This document shows positions 51,398 through 59,369 of a stretch of DNA of 64,000 bases, piece after piece. Below the pieces are notes generated by a model, which was not told the origin of the DNA, did not search any database, and saw nothing but the letters and a program-made list of their open reading frames with translations. Source of the stretch: DATBFG01 sp036558645 (GTDB taxonomy: Bacteria; Acidobacteriota; Terriglobia; Terriglobales; Acidobacteriaceae). How positions within the stretch are numbered: position 1 is the stretch's first letter; each line of letters starts with the position of its first letter. Where the stretch lies: assembly GCA_036558645.1 (NCBI GenBank), contig DATBFG010000115.1, positions 1 to 64,000 on the forward strand. Reading direction: 5' to 3'. The translations under genes and the position numbers were made by a program.

Positions 51398-51886
51398 TTA
51401 AGCGGCTTTCTGAGCAAGCAGTTGCTCAAGGCGATCGTAGCCCGCTGCAACACCGCTCTCCATCGGGCTCTTCAACACACTATCGCGAGCTTCTTTTGAG
51501 GAATACTGCACGACTTGCGTAACGGTGGTCCTGCCGCCGGATTCGGTCAGCAGAACGGTGCCGACGGCTTCGCCGGGGTACCATGCCTCGTCAAATTTTT
51601 CGGTGGAAACAATGCGTTCGGGCACCACGATCTCGCGATAAACGCCACCCATGCCCATTTCGTTGCCGTTATTATGACGCCAGACATAGCGATAACTTCC
51701 GCCGACACGGAAATCTATCTCACAAACCGGCATCGTCCATCCCGGTGGACCTAGGAGCCATTGCCTTACCAGTCCTGGCTTCGTAAAAGCGTCGAAGACC
51801 AGTTCGCGTGGAGCGGTAAACTCGCGTGTCATCACAATTTCGCGGTCACCGCGTGCCTCTACCTTAAGCTTGCCGGGGTTTGCCAT
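51398..51886 (-). CDS. SRPBCC / AHSA1-like domain protein
   Basis: 162 residues of the Bet v1-like fold: REIVMTREFTAPRELVFDAF (about 14-33), KPGLVRQWLLGPPGWTMPVC, FRVGGSYRYVWR, VVPERIVSTEKFDEAWYPGE and KSPMESGVAAGYDRLEQLL. This is the activator-of-Hsp90-homologue (AHSA1) group, often encoded with an ArsR regulator. Probably binds a small hydrophobic ligand. The ATG overlaps the ArsR gene stop (ATGA). Confidence 0.92.
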   Translation of the reverse strand: MANPGKLKVEARGDREIVMTREFTAPRELVFDAFTKPGLVRQWLLGPPGWTMPVCEIDFRVGGSYRYVWRHNNGNEMGMGGVYREIVVPERIVSTEKFDEAWYPGEAVGTVLLTESGGRTTVTQVVQYSSKEARDSVLKSPMESGVAAGYDRLEQLLAQKAA

Positions 51887-52302
51887 TAGTGCGTTCTCCT
51901 CTCGATATGAGTGTGCAGGGCATGAGCGCGTCGCTTGGCCCTCGCTTGTTTCTTTGGTGCAGACTTCAACTGATCAAGCAAAGCATCCAAGCGCTGAAAC
52001 TGCCCTTCCCAGAACTGCCGATAAGTTTCGATCCACTGGCTGGCCTCGGCGAGTGGTGCGGCCTCCAGGCGACGCGGCCTTCTCTGAGCCTCGCGCGCCC
52101 GGGAAATCAGGCCGGCACGCTCCAGCACCTTCAGATGCTTGGAAATCGCAGGTTGAGACATCGCAAAGGGCTCGGCAAGTTCGCTTACAGAAGCATCTCC
52201 TTCGGCGAGACGAGCCAAAATGGCGCGGCGTGTCGGATCTGCCAGGGCTGCGAAAGTCGCGTCGAGGGAGCCAACCGTTTGTGTATAACCATGCAGTTCC
52301 AT
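51886..52302 (-). CDS. ArsR family transcriptional regulator
   Basis: 138 residues. Winged HTH: ATFAALADPTRRAILARLAE (about 15-34), VSELAEPFAMSQPAISKHLK (recognition helix, 39-58), VLERAGLISRAREAQRRPRR. No cysteine metal-site is present, so it is likely not metal-sensing; it is the ArsR type that pairs with AHSA1-domain proteins. It probably represses its own operon. A strong sigma-70 promoter ends only a few bases before the ATG, so the transcript may be leaderless. Confidence 0.92.
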   Translation of the reverse strand: MELHGYTQTVGSLDATFAALADPTRRAILARLAEGDASVSELAEPFAMSQPAISKHLKVLERAGLISRAREAQRRPRRLEAAPLAEASQWIETYRQFWEGQFQRLDALLDQLKSAPKKQARAKRRAHALHTHIERRTH

Positions 52303-52313
52303 AACCGATAGGT

Positions 52314-52342
52314 AATATATTGCGGAGCACTCCAGACGTCAA
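52314..52342 (-). promoter_or_regulatory. Sigma-70 promoter of the arsR-AHSA1 operon
   Basis: On the minus strand TTGACG (52342-52337), 17-base spacer, TATATT (52319-52314). A start about 7 bases later would leave a leader of only about 5 bases before ATG 52302, and no Shine-Dalgarno is present. Confidence 0.65.
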
Positions 52343-52363
52343 GCGAAAAGAAGCTTCATGAGT

Positions 52364-52373
52364 CAAGAAGCGT
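52364..52373. repeat. AAGCGTTAGC core at a stop codon
   Basis: The ten-base core AAGCGTTAGC abuts the stop codon of the beta-lactamase-like gene at 52373, as it does for the methyltransferase gene at 4347. Matches the cores at 4336, 16975 and 22313. Confidence 0.35.
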
Positions 52374-53290
52374 TAGCGACGGCTGTTGCCGAGTGACACT
52401 ACCCGGCCGTACTCACTGGCGCGAGCTAGGCGATCGAAGAGCCGATAGGCGGCTGCCGAGATTTCGCTGATCGCAAGCTCGCCATCCCGCTCATTGTGCA
52501 GGTAGGTAGTCATTGCGCAAAGAATGTAGGGACGATTCTCCACAAAGATGATTCCAGAATCATTGCGGACGCCCTCAAGCTCTCCTGGCTTATTGGCGAC
52601 CTTTGTGCCTTCAGGTAAATCGCGCGGGATGAAGCTGCTCTTGGGAGTGGAGAGCACCTTGAACAAATCCTCAGTAAGTTCATGGTTCAGTATCTTTCCG
52701 CGATAAAGGTTGTCCAGCAGCGTCATCATCTCGACCGGGGTTGAGACGTTTTCCCTTCCCTCTGCGGCGGCGTTCAGATCCATCATCTTGCGACGGAGAC
52801 GCGTCTTGGCCAGGCCTTGGGAATCGAGCATGGCGTTGACGTTCGCCATCCCAATGCGATCGATCAATACATTCGTAGCGCTGTTATCGCTTACCGCCAC
52901 CATCATGGTAGCCAGGTCGCGCAACGTGATCATGGTTATGCCCGGAGTGAGTCCTGCCATGACGTAGCTATCGGCCACCAAGTCGGAGGCTTGGACGGTA
53001 TAAAGGTCCGTGAGCTTGAGCTTGCCGCTTTGTGCCTCCCGGTAGAGTTCGACCAGAACAGCGATCTTGATTGAGCTTGCCTGAGGAAAAACTTCATCCG
53101 CATGCAGCAGGAATCTCTGTCCCGTGGTCAAATCCTCAATCGCCACACCCAGCACACCGTCTAGCTTGTGGTCCGTTGCGGTGATCGTGGCGGCCAGTTT
53201 GTCCCACAATACCTGCTGCTTCGCTGCTAACGTGGAAGTCTGTGCAGTTAGGGAGGCGGCTAGCAGGAGCACGCACGCGAGTATCTTCAT
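52373..53290 (-). CDS. Class A beta-lactamase-like serine hydrolase
   Basis: 305 residues. Signal peptide 1-16 (ILACVLLLAASLTAQ). Active-site motifs: S72-S-I-K75 (SxxK), S134-D-N136 (SDN), and K234-P-G (in place of KTG or KSG). The omega-loop region reads NAAAEGRENVSTP, so a Glu166 equivalent is near residue 178-180 but not in the usual ExxLN form. Could be a beta-lactamase or a related D-Ala-D-Ala-interacting enzyme. The deviation at the third motif makes resistance activity uncertain. Confidence 0.88.
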   Translation of the reverse strand: MKILACVLLLAASLTAQTSTLAAKQQVLWDKLAATITATDHKLDGVLGVAIEDLTTGQRFLLHADEVFPQASSIKIAVLVELYREAQSGKLKLTDLYTVQASDLVADSYVMAGLTPGITMITLRDLATMMVAVSDNSATNVLIDRIGMANVNAMLDSQGLAKTRLRRKMMDLNAAAEGRENVSTPVEMMTLLDNLYRGKILNHELTEDLFKVLSTPKSSFIPRDLPEGTKVANKPGELEGVRNDSGIIFVENRPYILCAMTTYLHNERDGELAISEISAAAYRLFDRLARASEYGRVVSLGNSRR

Positions 53291-53329
53291 CTTTCCTCCG
53301 GGTTGGCAGCTTGATGGCGGCAGAGTGAA

Positions 53330-54325
53330 TCAAGATTCTATTCGGGCTTCCCGCAGCCTGCGCACAGCCGTCTCCGAAGTTACTGGGGAGTAGTACACCT
53401 CTTTGAAGGTGTATGAACGCGCCTTGGCCAGCAGGAGTGGAAGGATCTCGATGTGCCAGTGATAATCCTCGTCGATCGTCTTCCAGTATCCGAGGCTCTC
53501 GGAGCGATGCAGGCTATTAGGAGAAGTGTGAAGAACCAGGTGAAATTCCTCTGTAATCGTGCGAATTCTCTGCAGCGTCCGGCGGAGGAGCGCACCTAGA
53601 TCACGCAAGGTTGCTGCGCGGGTCAGGCCCTGCCGTTCAAAGGAAGACTCATGCGTTTGGGGCAGGATCCAGGTTTCATAAGGTACGCGCGGCGCATAGG
53701 GGCACATGGCAATGAAATCGCCACGTGCCTCGAGAACTCGCAGGTTCTGCCGGACTTCCTGAGAAATGATGTCGCAGAATACGCACCGTTCTTTCTGGTT
53801 GAAATAATCACGGCCAGCACGCAGCTCATACAGAACGCGGCGGGGAACGAATGTTGTCGCGGTTAGCTGGCTGTTGGGATGATCAAATTCCTGTCCCGCG
53901 CTCGCTCCATAGTTCTTGAAGATGCTGATGTATTTGAATCGCTGGTCGCGCTTCAGGTCCTGGATACGCTGCGCAACCAGGGTCAAGAAGCGTTCCAACT
54001 CCTGGTCACTTGCTTTCCACAGGTTGTTGTCATGCTTTGGGTTCTCTACCAGAACCTCGTGCGCTCCTACCGAGGACATCCGATCGTAGAGTCCATCAGC
54101 GCGACGGGCAGGCTCGCCCTCAATACGGTAAAGCGCGCTTGGGTGAACAACCGCACGGGCAGACCATGGTACTCCGTCAAATCCTGGTGTGCTGGATACC
54201 TGCTGCAGGGAGGTTGGACTATCAGGGCAAAGGCGACAATGAGGCTCGGCCCGAGGCTGCGTCTCTGGAACATCATCGCCAGTAATCACCCAGGAACGAG
54301 TAATTGGATCCTTACGTAGCTCCAT
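53330..54325 (-). CDS. galT: Galactose-1-phosphate uridylyltransferase-like protein
   Basis: 331 residues from ATG 54325 (MELRKDPITRSWVITG); an ATG at 54391 would add 22 residues. Zinc-type CxxC (CRLCPD, 30-33) and CVFCDI near 180 fit GalT. Oddity: the active-site H-P-H triad reads H149-P-N151 (DHPNSQLTATTF), so the uridylylated His nucleophile is replaced by Asn. The second HIT half (WHIEILP) is intact. GalT would transfer UMP between glucose-1-P and galactose-1-P; with Asn at this position the classical mechanism is doubtful, so the activity may differ. Confidence 0.8.
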   Translation of the reverse strand: MELRKDPITRSWVITGDDVPETQPRAEPHCRLCPDSPTSLQQVSSTPGFDGVPWSARAVVHPSALYRIEGEPARRADGLYDRMSSVGAHEVLVENPKHDNNLWKASDQELERFLTLVAQRIQDLKRDQRFKYISIFKNYGASAGQEFDHPNSQLTATTFVPRRVLYELRAGRDYFNQKERCVFCDIISQEVRQNLRVLEARGDFIAMCPYAPRVPYETWILPQTHESSFERQGLTRAATLRDLGALLRRTLQRIRTITEEFHLVLHTSPNSLHRSESLGYWKTIDEDYHWHIEILPLLLAKARSYTFKEVYYSPVTSETAVRRLREARIES

Positions 54326-54418
54326 GCACGTAGGAAAACACCGGGCTTGTGGTCCGTCAATGGAAATCACGGCGCGGGAAGGAGTCGGCATTTATAATTC
54401 CGCCACGAACTTTTCTCG

Positions 54419-57055
54419 ATGACTGAGCCGTCCACGCCGCTGATGCGGCAGTATGCCGCGATCAAGAAAGACCATCCCAGCGCGCTTCTATTTTTTCGCC
54501 TTGGTGATTTTTACGAGCTTTTCTTCGATGACGCGATCCTTGCGGCCAAAGAATTACAGATCACACTGACTTCCCGGAACAAAGAAAAAGGGATCGCCGT
54601 TCCCATGTGCGGGGTGCCTTACCACGCGGCTGAGGGATATATCTCGAGATTGATTCGCCGCGGATTCAAGGTGGCGATCTGCGAGCAGATGGAAGATCCC
54701 CGGCTTGCCAAGAAACTGGTGCGGCGCGAAGTGACGCGAGTGGTCACACCCGGAACGGCGGCAGACTCTTCACTCAGTTCCGAAGAGAACAATTTCCTGG
54801 CTGCGATTGTGCAAACAACAGAAAGGGCGGGCTTCGCTGCGCTTGACCTCTCCACGGGAGAATTTCGTGCTACCGAGTTTCAGGGAGAAGAGGCACCACG
54901 GCGCATTCAGGAAGAATTGCAGCAACTGAGGCCGAGAGAGGTTCTGTATGCGTCGTCCGCGCCGCTATTTGAGAGGAAATCCTCGCCTCGCGTTGACGGG
55001 AGACAAGGAACGGGCGAATTTGCATTCGCCGAAACTCCACTCGACGACTGGATTTTTGCATCAGATCACGCCATCCCGCTTTTAGAGAATCACTTTGGCG
55101 TCCTATCTCTGGAAGGCTTTGGACTTGCGGGTAAGCCTGCGGCCGCCTCGGCTGCAGGGGCAATTCTTTACTATGTTCGATCCACGCAGCGTGGATCGCT
55201 TGATCACGTGGATCGCATCGGATTCTATGAGCGCAGGGATTGCCTCGTGCTTGATGCGGTTACGGTTCGAAACCTGGAATTGATTGAACCGATTTTCGCG
55301 GGATCCGATCCTGCCGGGACGCTGTTTCGTGCCATCGACTGCACAGTTACTCCAATGGGCAAGCGCCTACTGCGATCGTGGATGCTGCGCCCATCGATTG
55401 ACCTCAGAGAAATCAATGCGCGGTTGGATGCAGTTGGCGTTCAGGTCAAGGACACAGTGGCACGAGAGGAATTACGCCATGCACTAGATGGAGTACTGGA
55501 TCTGGAACGGTTACTAAGCCGGGTAACGCTGGAGACGGCGAATCCCAGGGACGTGCTGGCCTTATCGGCTTCCTTGGCAAAGATTCCTGCTGTACGCACT
55601 GCTCTGCGACGGCTGGCAAGCGAAAGGTTGGAGACTTTACATGGTCTGGTGGATGAACTAGGAGATCTCCGTGAGCATATCGACACTACCATTGTTCCTG
55701 AGCCTCCTATAACCCTAGCTGATGGTGGAGTTGTTCAGGCTGGTATGAACAAGGAACTGGATGAACTGCGCGATCTGAGCCGCAATAGCAAACAATATCT
55801 GGCCGAAATCGAACAGCGGGAGCGACAGCGAACCGGAATCGGATCGCTGAGAGTGAAGTTCAATTCGGTCTTTGGATACTACTTCGAGATTTCGAAGGCC
55901 AACCTTCACCTTGTTCCTGCCGAATACGAGCGTAAGCAGACGCTCGTGAATGCCGAACGCTTCACGACACCGGAGCTGAAGGAGTACGAAGCACGAATCC
56001 TGGACGCCCAGGAGAAGATCGTCGACATCGAGAGGCGCCTGTTTGCCGCCTTACGAAGCGCGATAGCGGGCGAAGCAAAACGAATCCGTCAGACTGCGCT
56101 GGCGCTCGCGGAGATCGATGTGCTTGCTTCGTTCGCGCACATTGCGGCCATTCGCAATTATTGCCGTCCGCAACTTGATGACGGGGGAGACATTGAAATC
56201 CTCGAAGGCCGTCATCCGGTGATTGAACAACAGGATCTTGCTGGCGGAAGCGAACGCTTCGTCCCCAACGACCTGTTTCTAAATTCGACGACACATACCG
56301 TCCTGGTCCTAACCGGACCGAATATGGGGGGAAAGTCCACCTACTTACGGCAGGCTGCGCTGATTGTCATTCTGGCTCACATGGGATCGTTTGTTCCGGC
56401 GCGTTCGGCACGCTTAGGGATTGTTGATCGGGTTTTCACGCGCATCGGTGCCAGTGACAATCTCGCGCGTGGAAGGTCGACGTTCATGGTCGAGATGACC
56501 GAGACCGCAGCGATCCTGCACACCGCGACGCCGAGGTCTCTGATCTTGCTCGATGAAGTTGGACGCGGGACATCAACCTATGACGGGTTGTCGATTGCTT
56601 GGGCTGCGATCGAGTATGTTCACGCCCGCACGCGCGGCAAGACACTGTTTGCCACACACTACTTTGAGTTAACGGAACTGGCAGACCGACTGTCGGGCGT
56701 AAAGAACTACCACGTGTCGGTGAAAGAAGCCGGGGGCAGCGTCGTTTTCTTGCGGAAAGTCGAGCCTGGAGCAGCCGATCGTAGTTACGGAATCGAAGTG
56801 GCGAAGCTTGCGGGCTTACCGAGCGAAGTCACAGAACGTGCGAGAGAGATTCTGGCAGAACACGAGCGGGAGGAGCGCCGCTTGACAGCGCAACTGGCGA
56901 GCGATGAATCTGAGCCATCTCGCCCGGCACAGCTCACAATATTCACTCCGCTGTCACAGCCGGTGCTGGAGAAACTGCGGGAAGTAAACCTGAACCAGAT
57001 TACTCCTCTTGACGCGCTGAACTTGCTGGCGGAATTGAAAAAGCAGATTGACTAG
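54419..57055 (+). CDS. mutS: DNA mismatch repair protein MutS
   Basis: 878 residues. N-terminal mismatch-binding domain with FFRLGDFYELFFDDA (Phe-x-Glu motif region; about 25-39). Connector, lever and clamp domains follow. ATPase P-loop GPNMGGKST (about 631) and Walker B LILLDEVGRGTSTYDG (about 705). C-terminal helix-turn-helix for dimerisation. It recognises mismatches and recruits MutL. A TATAAT at 54393 lies 21 bases upstream of the ATG. Stop is 4 bases before nagZ, so they may be co-transcribed. Confidence 0.98.
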   Translation: MTEPSTPLMRQYAAIKKDHPSALLFFRLGDFYELFFDDAILAAKELQITLTSRNKEKGIAVPMCGVPYHAAEGYISRLIRRGFKVAICEQMEDPRLAKKLVRREVTRVVTPGTAADSSLSSEENNFLAAIVQTTERAGFAALDLSTGEFRATEFQGEEAPRRIQEELQQLRPREVLYASSAPLFERKSSPRVDGRQGTGEFAFAETPLDDWIFASDHAIPLLENHFGVLSLEGFGLAGKPAAASAAGAILYYVRSTQRGSLDHVDRIGFYERRDCLVLDAVTVRNLELIEPIFAGSDPAGTLFRAIDCTVTPMGKRLLRSWMLRPSIDLREINARLDAVGVQVKDTVAREELRHALDGVLDLERLLSRVTLETANPRDVLALSASLAKIPAVRTALRRLASERLETLHGLVDELGDLREHIDTTIVPEPPITLADGGVVQAGMNKELDELRDLSRNSKQYLAEIEQRERQRTGIGSLRVKFNSVFGYYFEISKANLHLVPAEYERKQTLVNAERFTTPELKEYEARILDAQEKIVDIERRLFAALRSAIAGEAKRIRQTALALAEIDVLASFAHIAAIRNYCRPQLDDGGDIEILEGRHPVIEQQDLAGGSERFVPNDLFLNSTTHTVLVLTGPNMGGKSTYLRQAALIVILAHMGSFVPARSARLGIVDRVFTRIGASDNLARGRSTFMVEMTETAAILHTATPRSLILLDEVGRGTSTYDGLSIAWAAIEYVHARTRGKTLFATHYFELTELADRLSGVKNYHVSVKEAGGSVVFLRKVEPGAADRSYGIEVAKLAGLPSEVTERAREILAEHEREERRLTAQLASDESEPSRPAQLTIFTPLSQPVLEKLREVNLNQITPLDALNLLAELKKQID

Positions 57056-57059
57056 CGCC

Positions 57060-58166
57060 ATGAAAGACGTCGCCCAACGAATTGGACAACTGTTGATCGT
57101 GGGTTTTGATGGGACCTCGATGTCGACAGGGCTCAGTTCTCTGCTGAAACGGATCCAGCCCGCCGGCGTGATTCTGTTTGCGAGAAACATCGTGAGCGCG
57201 GGCCAAACTCATCAACTGCTGAAGGATTGCCAAGCCTGCGTCCAGACACCGTTGTTTACTTGCGTCGATATGGAGGGAGGCCTTGTCGATCGACTTAAGA
57301 ATGCGATTGGCCCGGCGCCTTCAGCCGCCGAAGTCTTCGCCACGGCGGACCGGCGATTGTTTCGCAAACATGGCCGCATCATTGGTGAAACCTGCCGTGC
57401 GACCGGATTCAACACCGATCTCGCTCCTACGGTAGATCTCGCGTTGGAGGAATCGAAGTCCGTGATGCGATCGCGGACCGTATCGGAAGATCCAAAGTTA
57501 ACGGTAAGGTACGCTCGGGAATTTCTCGCGGGATTGGCGACAGCTCGCGTACTTGGCGCAGCCAAACATTTTCCCGGTCTCGGCGGTGCCACCCTCGATA
57601 CCCATCACGAATTGCCGGCTGTGAAAAGATCCCTGCGCAAGCTCTGGGAAGAGGACATGTATCCATATCGCGCTATGCGGCGGGAATTGCGGATGGTGTT
57701 GGTCGGACATGCGAATTACCCGGATGTGACGAAGGATCACAAACCTGCATCGTTATCGAAGAAGTGGCTCACCGACATCCTTCGTAAGCGAGTTGGCTAT
57801 CAAGGATTGATACTGTCCGACGACTTGGAGATGGGAGGAGTGCTTAAGGCGGCTCCGATAGAACGCGCATCGGTCGAGCACATTCGGGCGGGAGGGGATT
57901 TGTGCCTCCTATGTCACAAGGAAGAGGGCATTCTGAAGTCATATCAGGAACTCGTTCGCGAAACCGAAAGTGACGGCAAATTTCGCACACGAGTTGAAGA
58001 CTCCCTATCCCGGATCGCGACGTTCAAAAGAAAGTCGCGCGAATTACGTAGATGGAATTCGTCACCGACGAAAGAAAGAGTCGAAGACCTGTCTCGAAAA
58101 TTGTGGGAGTTCGGCGAGCAAGTCCGGCTGCACGGCCTCGCAAAAGGGGCGACAACAAATGACTAA
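57060..58166 (+). CDS. nagZ: Beta-N-acetylhexosaminidase, GH3
   Basis: 368 residues from ATG 57060 (TTG 57048 is less likely). GH3 motifs: FTCVDMEGGLVDRL (about 70), AAKHFPGLGGATLDTHHELP (about 165-184, with the catalytic His/Asp dyad region) and ILSDDLEMGGV (about 255, with the Asp nucleophile). The expected KHFPGHG is KHFPGLG here. It removes GlcNAc from anhydromuropeptides during cell-wall recycling. First of three genes (nagZ, anmK, peptide-binding lipoprotein). Confidence 0.93.
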   Translation: MKDVAQRIGQLLIVGFDGTSMSTGLSSLLKRIQPAGVILFARNIVSAGQTHQLLKDCQACVQTPLFTCVDMEGGLVDRLKNAIGPAPSAAEVFATADRRLFRKHGRIIGETCRATGFNTDLAPTVDLALEESKSVMRSRTVSEDPKLTVRYAREFLAGLATARVLGAAKHFPGLGGATLDTHHELPAVKRSLRKLWEEDMYPYRAMRRELRMVLVGHANYPDVTKDHKPASLSKKWLTDILRKRVGYQGLILSDDLEMGGVLKAAPIERASVEHIRAGGDLCLLCHKEEGILKSYQELVRETESDGKFRTRVEDSLSRIATFKRKSRELRRWNSSPTKERVEDLSRKLWEFGEQVRLHGLAKGATTND

Positions 58167-58205
58167 GGAAAGCCATTATGGTCCGTTCGCTGCGAGGGAT
58201 AGCGG

Positions 58206-59369
58206 ATGATTGTTGCGGGGGTGATGAGTGGAACATCCGCTGATGGAATCAATGTAGCGCTGATACGTATTCAAGGCTCTCAGCCGCGCCGATTGCTCTA
58301 CCGCTCTCCAAACTTCACGTTTTTAGGCTGCGCGGAATATCCCTACCCCGCCAAGGTGAGGCAGGCGGTTTTGGCGGCGATGAACGGCCAAAACGCTCGC
58401 GTCGCCGATTTGGCGCGATTGAGTTTTCTACTGGGTAAGTTGTATGCCGACGCGGTAACGAAGACCCGCAAACAATTCCGTGCCCGGATAGATTTAGTCG
58501 GGTGTCACGGTCAAACTTTGTACCACCAAGGCGAGGCCGAAGCGTATTTCGGGCGAAATCTGGCCTGTACGTGGCAAACGGGAGACGGGTCGGTCACAGC
58601 AGGACTGCTAGGGATCCCAGTTGTCTCGGATTTCCGACCAGCGGATATGATCGCGGGCGGAAAGGGGGCGCCGCTGGTTCCATACCTCGATTATCTCTTG
58701 TATCGCGACAAGCACATTGGCCGGATTGTGCAGAACCTGGGAGGCATCGGAAACCTGACCGCCATTCCTCCAAATGCCACGCCTGGTCAAATGATGGCCT
58801 TCGATACTGGACCCGGCAACATGGTGATCGATGCTTTGATGGAACGGCTGTTCGGTCGTTCCTATGATCGCGACGGAAAGATTGCAGCGTCAGGCATGGT
58901 TCTTGAGTGGGTCATTCGGGAATTGCTGCAGTCGCCATTTTTCAGGCGAAGGCCTCCAAAGACGGCCGGGAGAGAGGAGTTTGGGCGAGAGTTTACGGAA
59001 AAGTTCTTGCAGCTATGCAAAGGCGGATCGAAGCGGGATATTGTAGCCACGGCTACCGCATTCACGGCGGAGTCCATCCGGCATTCTTTGAACAAATTCG
59101 TTATTGGGAGCCGGCATCGTTACAAGGAGTATGTAGTATCCGGAGGCGGAGCGAAGAATGGCACACTGCTCGCCATGCTCGCAAACAGGCTGAAGCCTAT
59201 CGGTCTTGGTATCCGCTTGTCTGATGAATTTGGCATTCCCTCTGCCGCCAAGGAAGCCGTGGCATTTGCCTTGATGGCATACCAGACATGGAATCGGCAA
59301 CCTTCAAATGTTCCCTCTGCTACAGGAGCGAGGCGTCCAGCGATATTGGGCAAGATTTCGTATGTCTGA
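58206..59369 (+). CDS. anmK: Anhydro-N-acetylmuramic acid kinase
   Basis: 387 residues. ATP-binding GVMSGTSADGINVALI at 4-19; LVGCHGQTLYHQG (about 97) and MAFDTGPGNMVIDALM (about 197) are AnmK motifs, along with VVSGGGAKNGTLLAML near the end. It phosphorylates and hydrates anhydro-MurNAc to MurNAc-6-P, the step after NagZ. It is 39 bases after nagZ; the following lipoprotein ATG overlaps its end by 8 bases. Confidence 0.95.
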   Translation: MIVAGVMSGTSADGINVALIRIQGSQPRRLLYRSPNFTFLGCAEYPYPAKVRQAVLAAMNGQNARVADLARLSFLLGKLYADAVTKTRKQFRARIDLVGCHGQTLYHQGEAEAYFGRNLACTWQTGDGSVTAGLLGIPVVSDFRPADMIAGGKGAPLVPYLDYLLYRDKHIGRIVQNLGGIGNLTAIPPNATPGQMMAFDTGPGNMVIDALMERLFGRSYDRDGKIAASGMVLEWVIRELLQSPFFRRRPPKTAGREEFGREFTEKFLQLCKGGSKRDIVATATAFTAESIRHSLNKFVIGSRHRYKEYVVSGGGAKNGTLLAMLANRLKPIGLGIRLSDEFGIPSAAKEAVAFALMAYQTWNRQPSNVPSATGARRPAILGKISYV

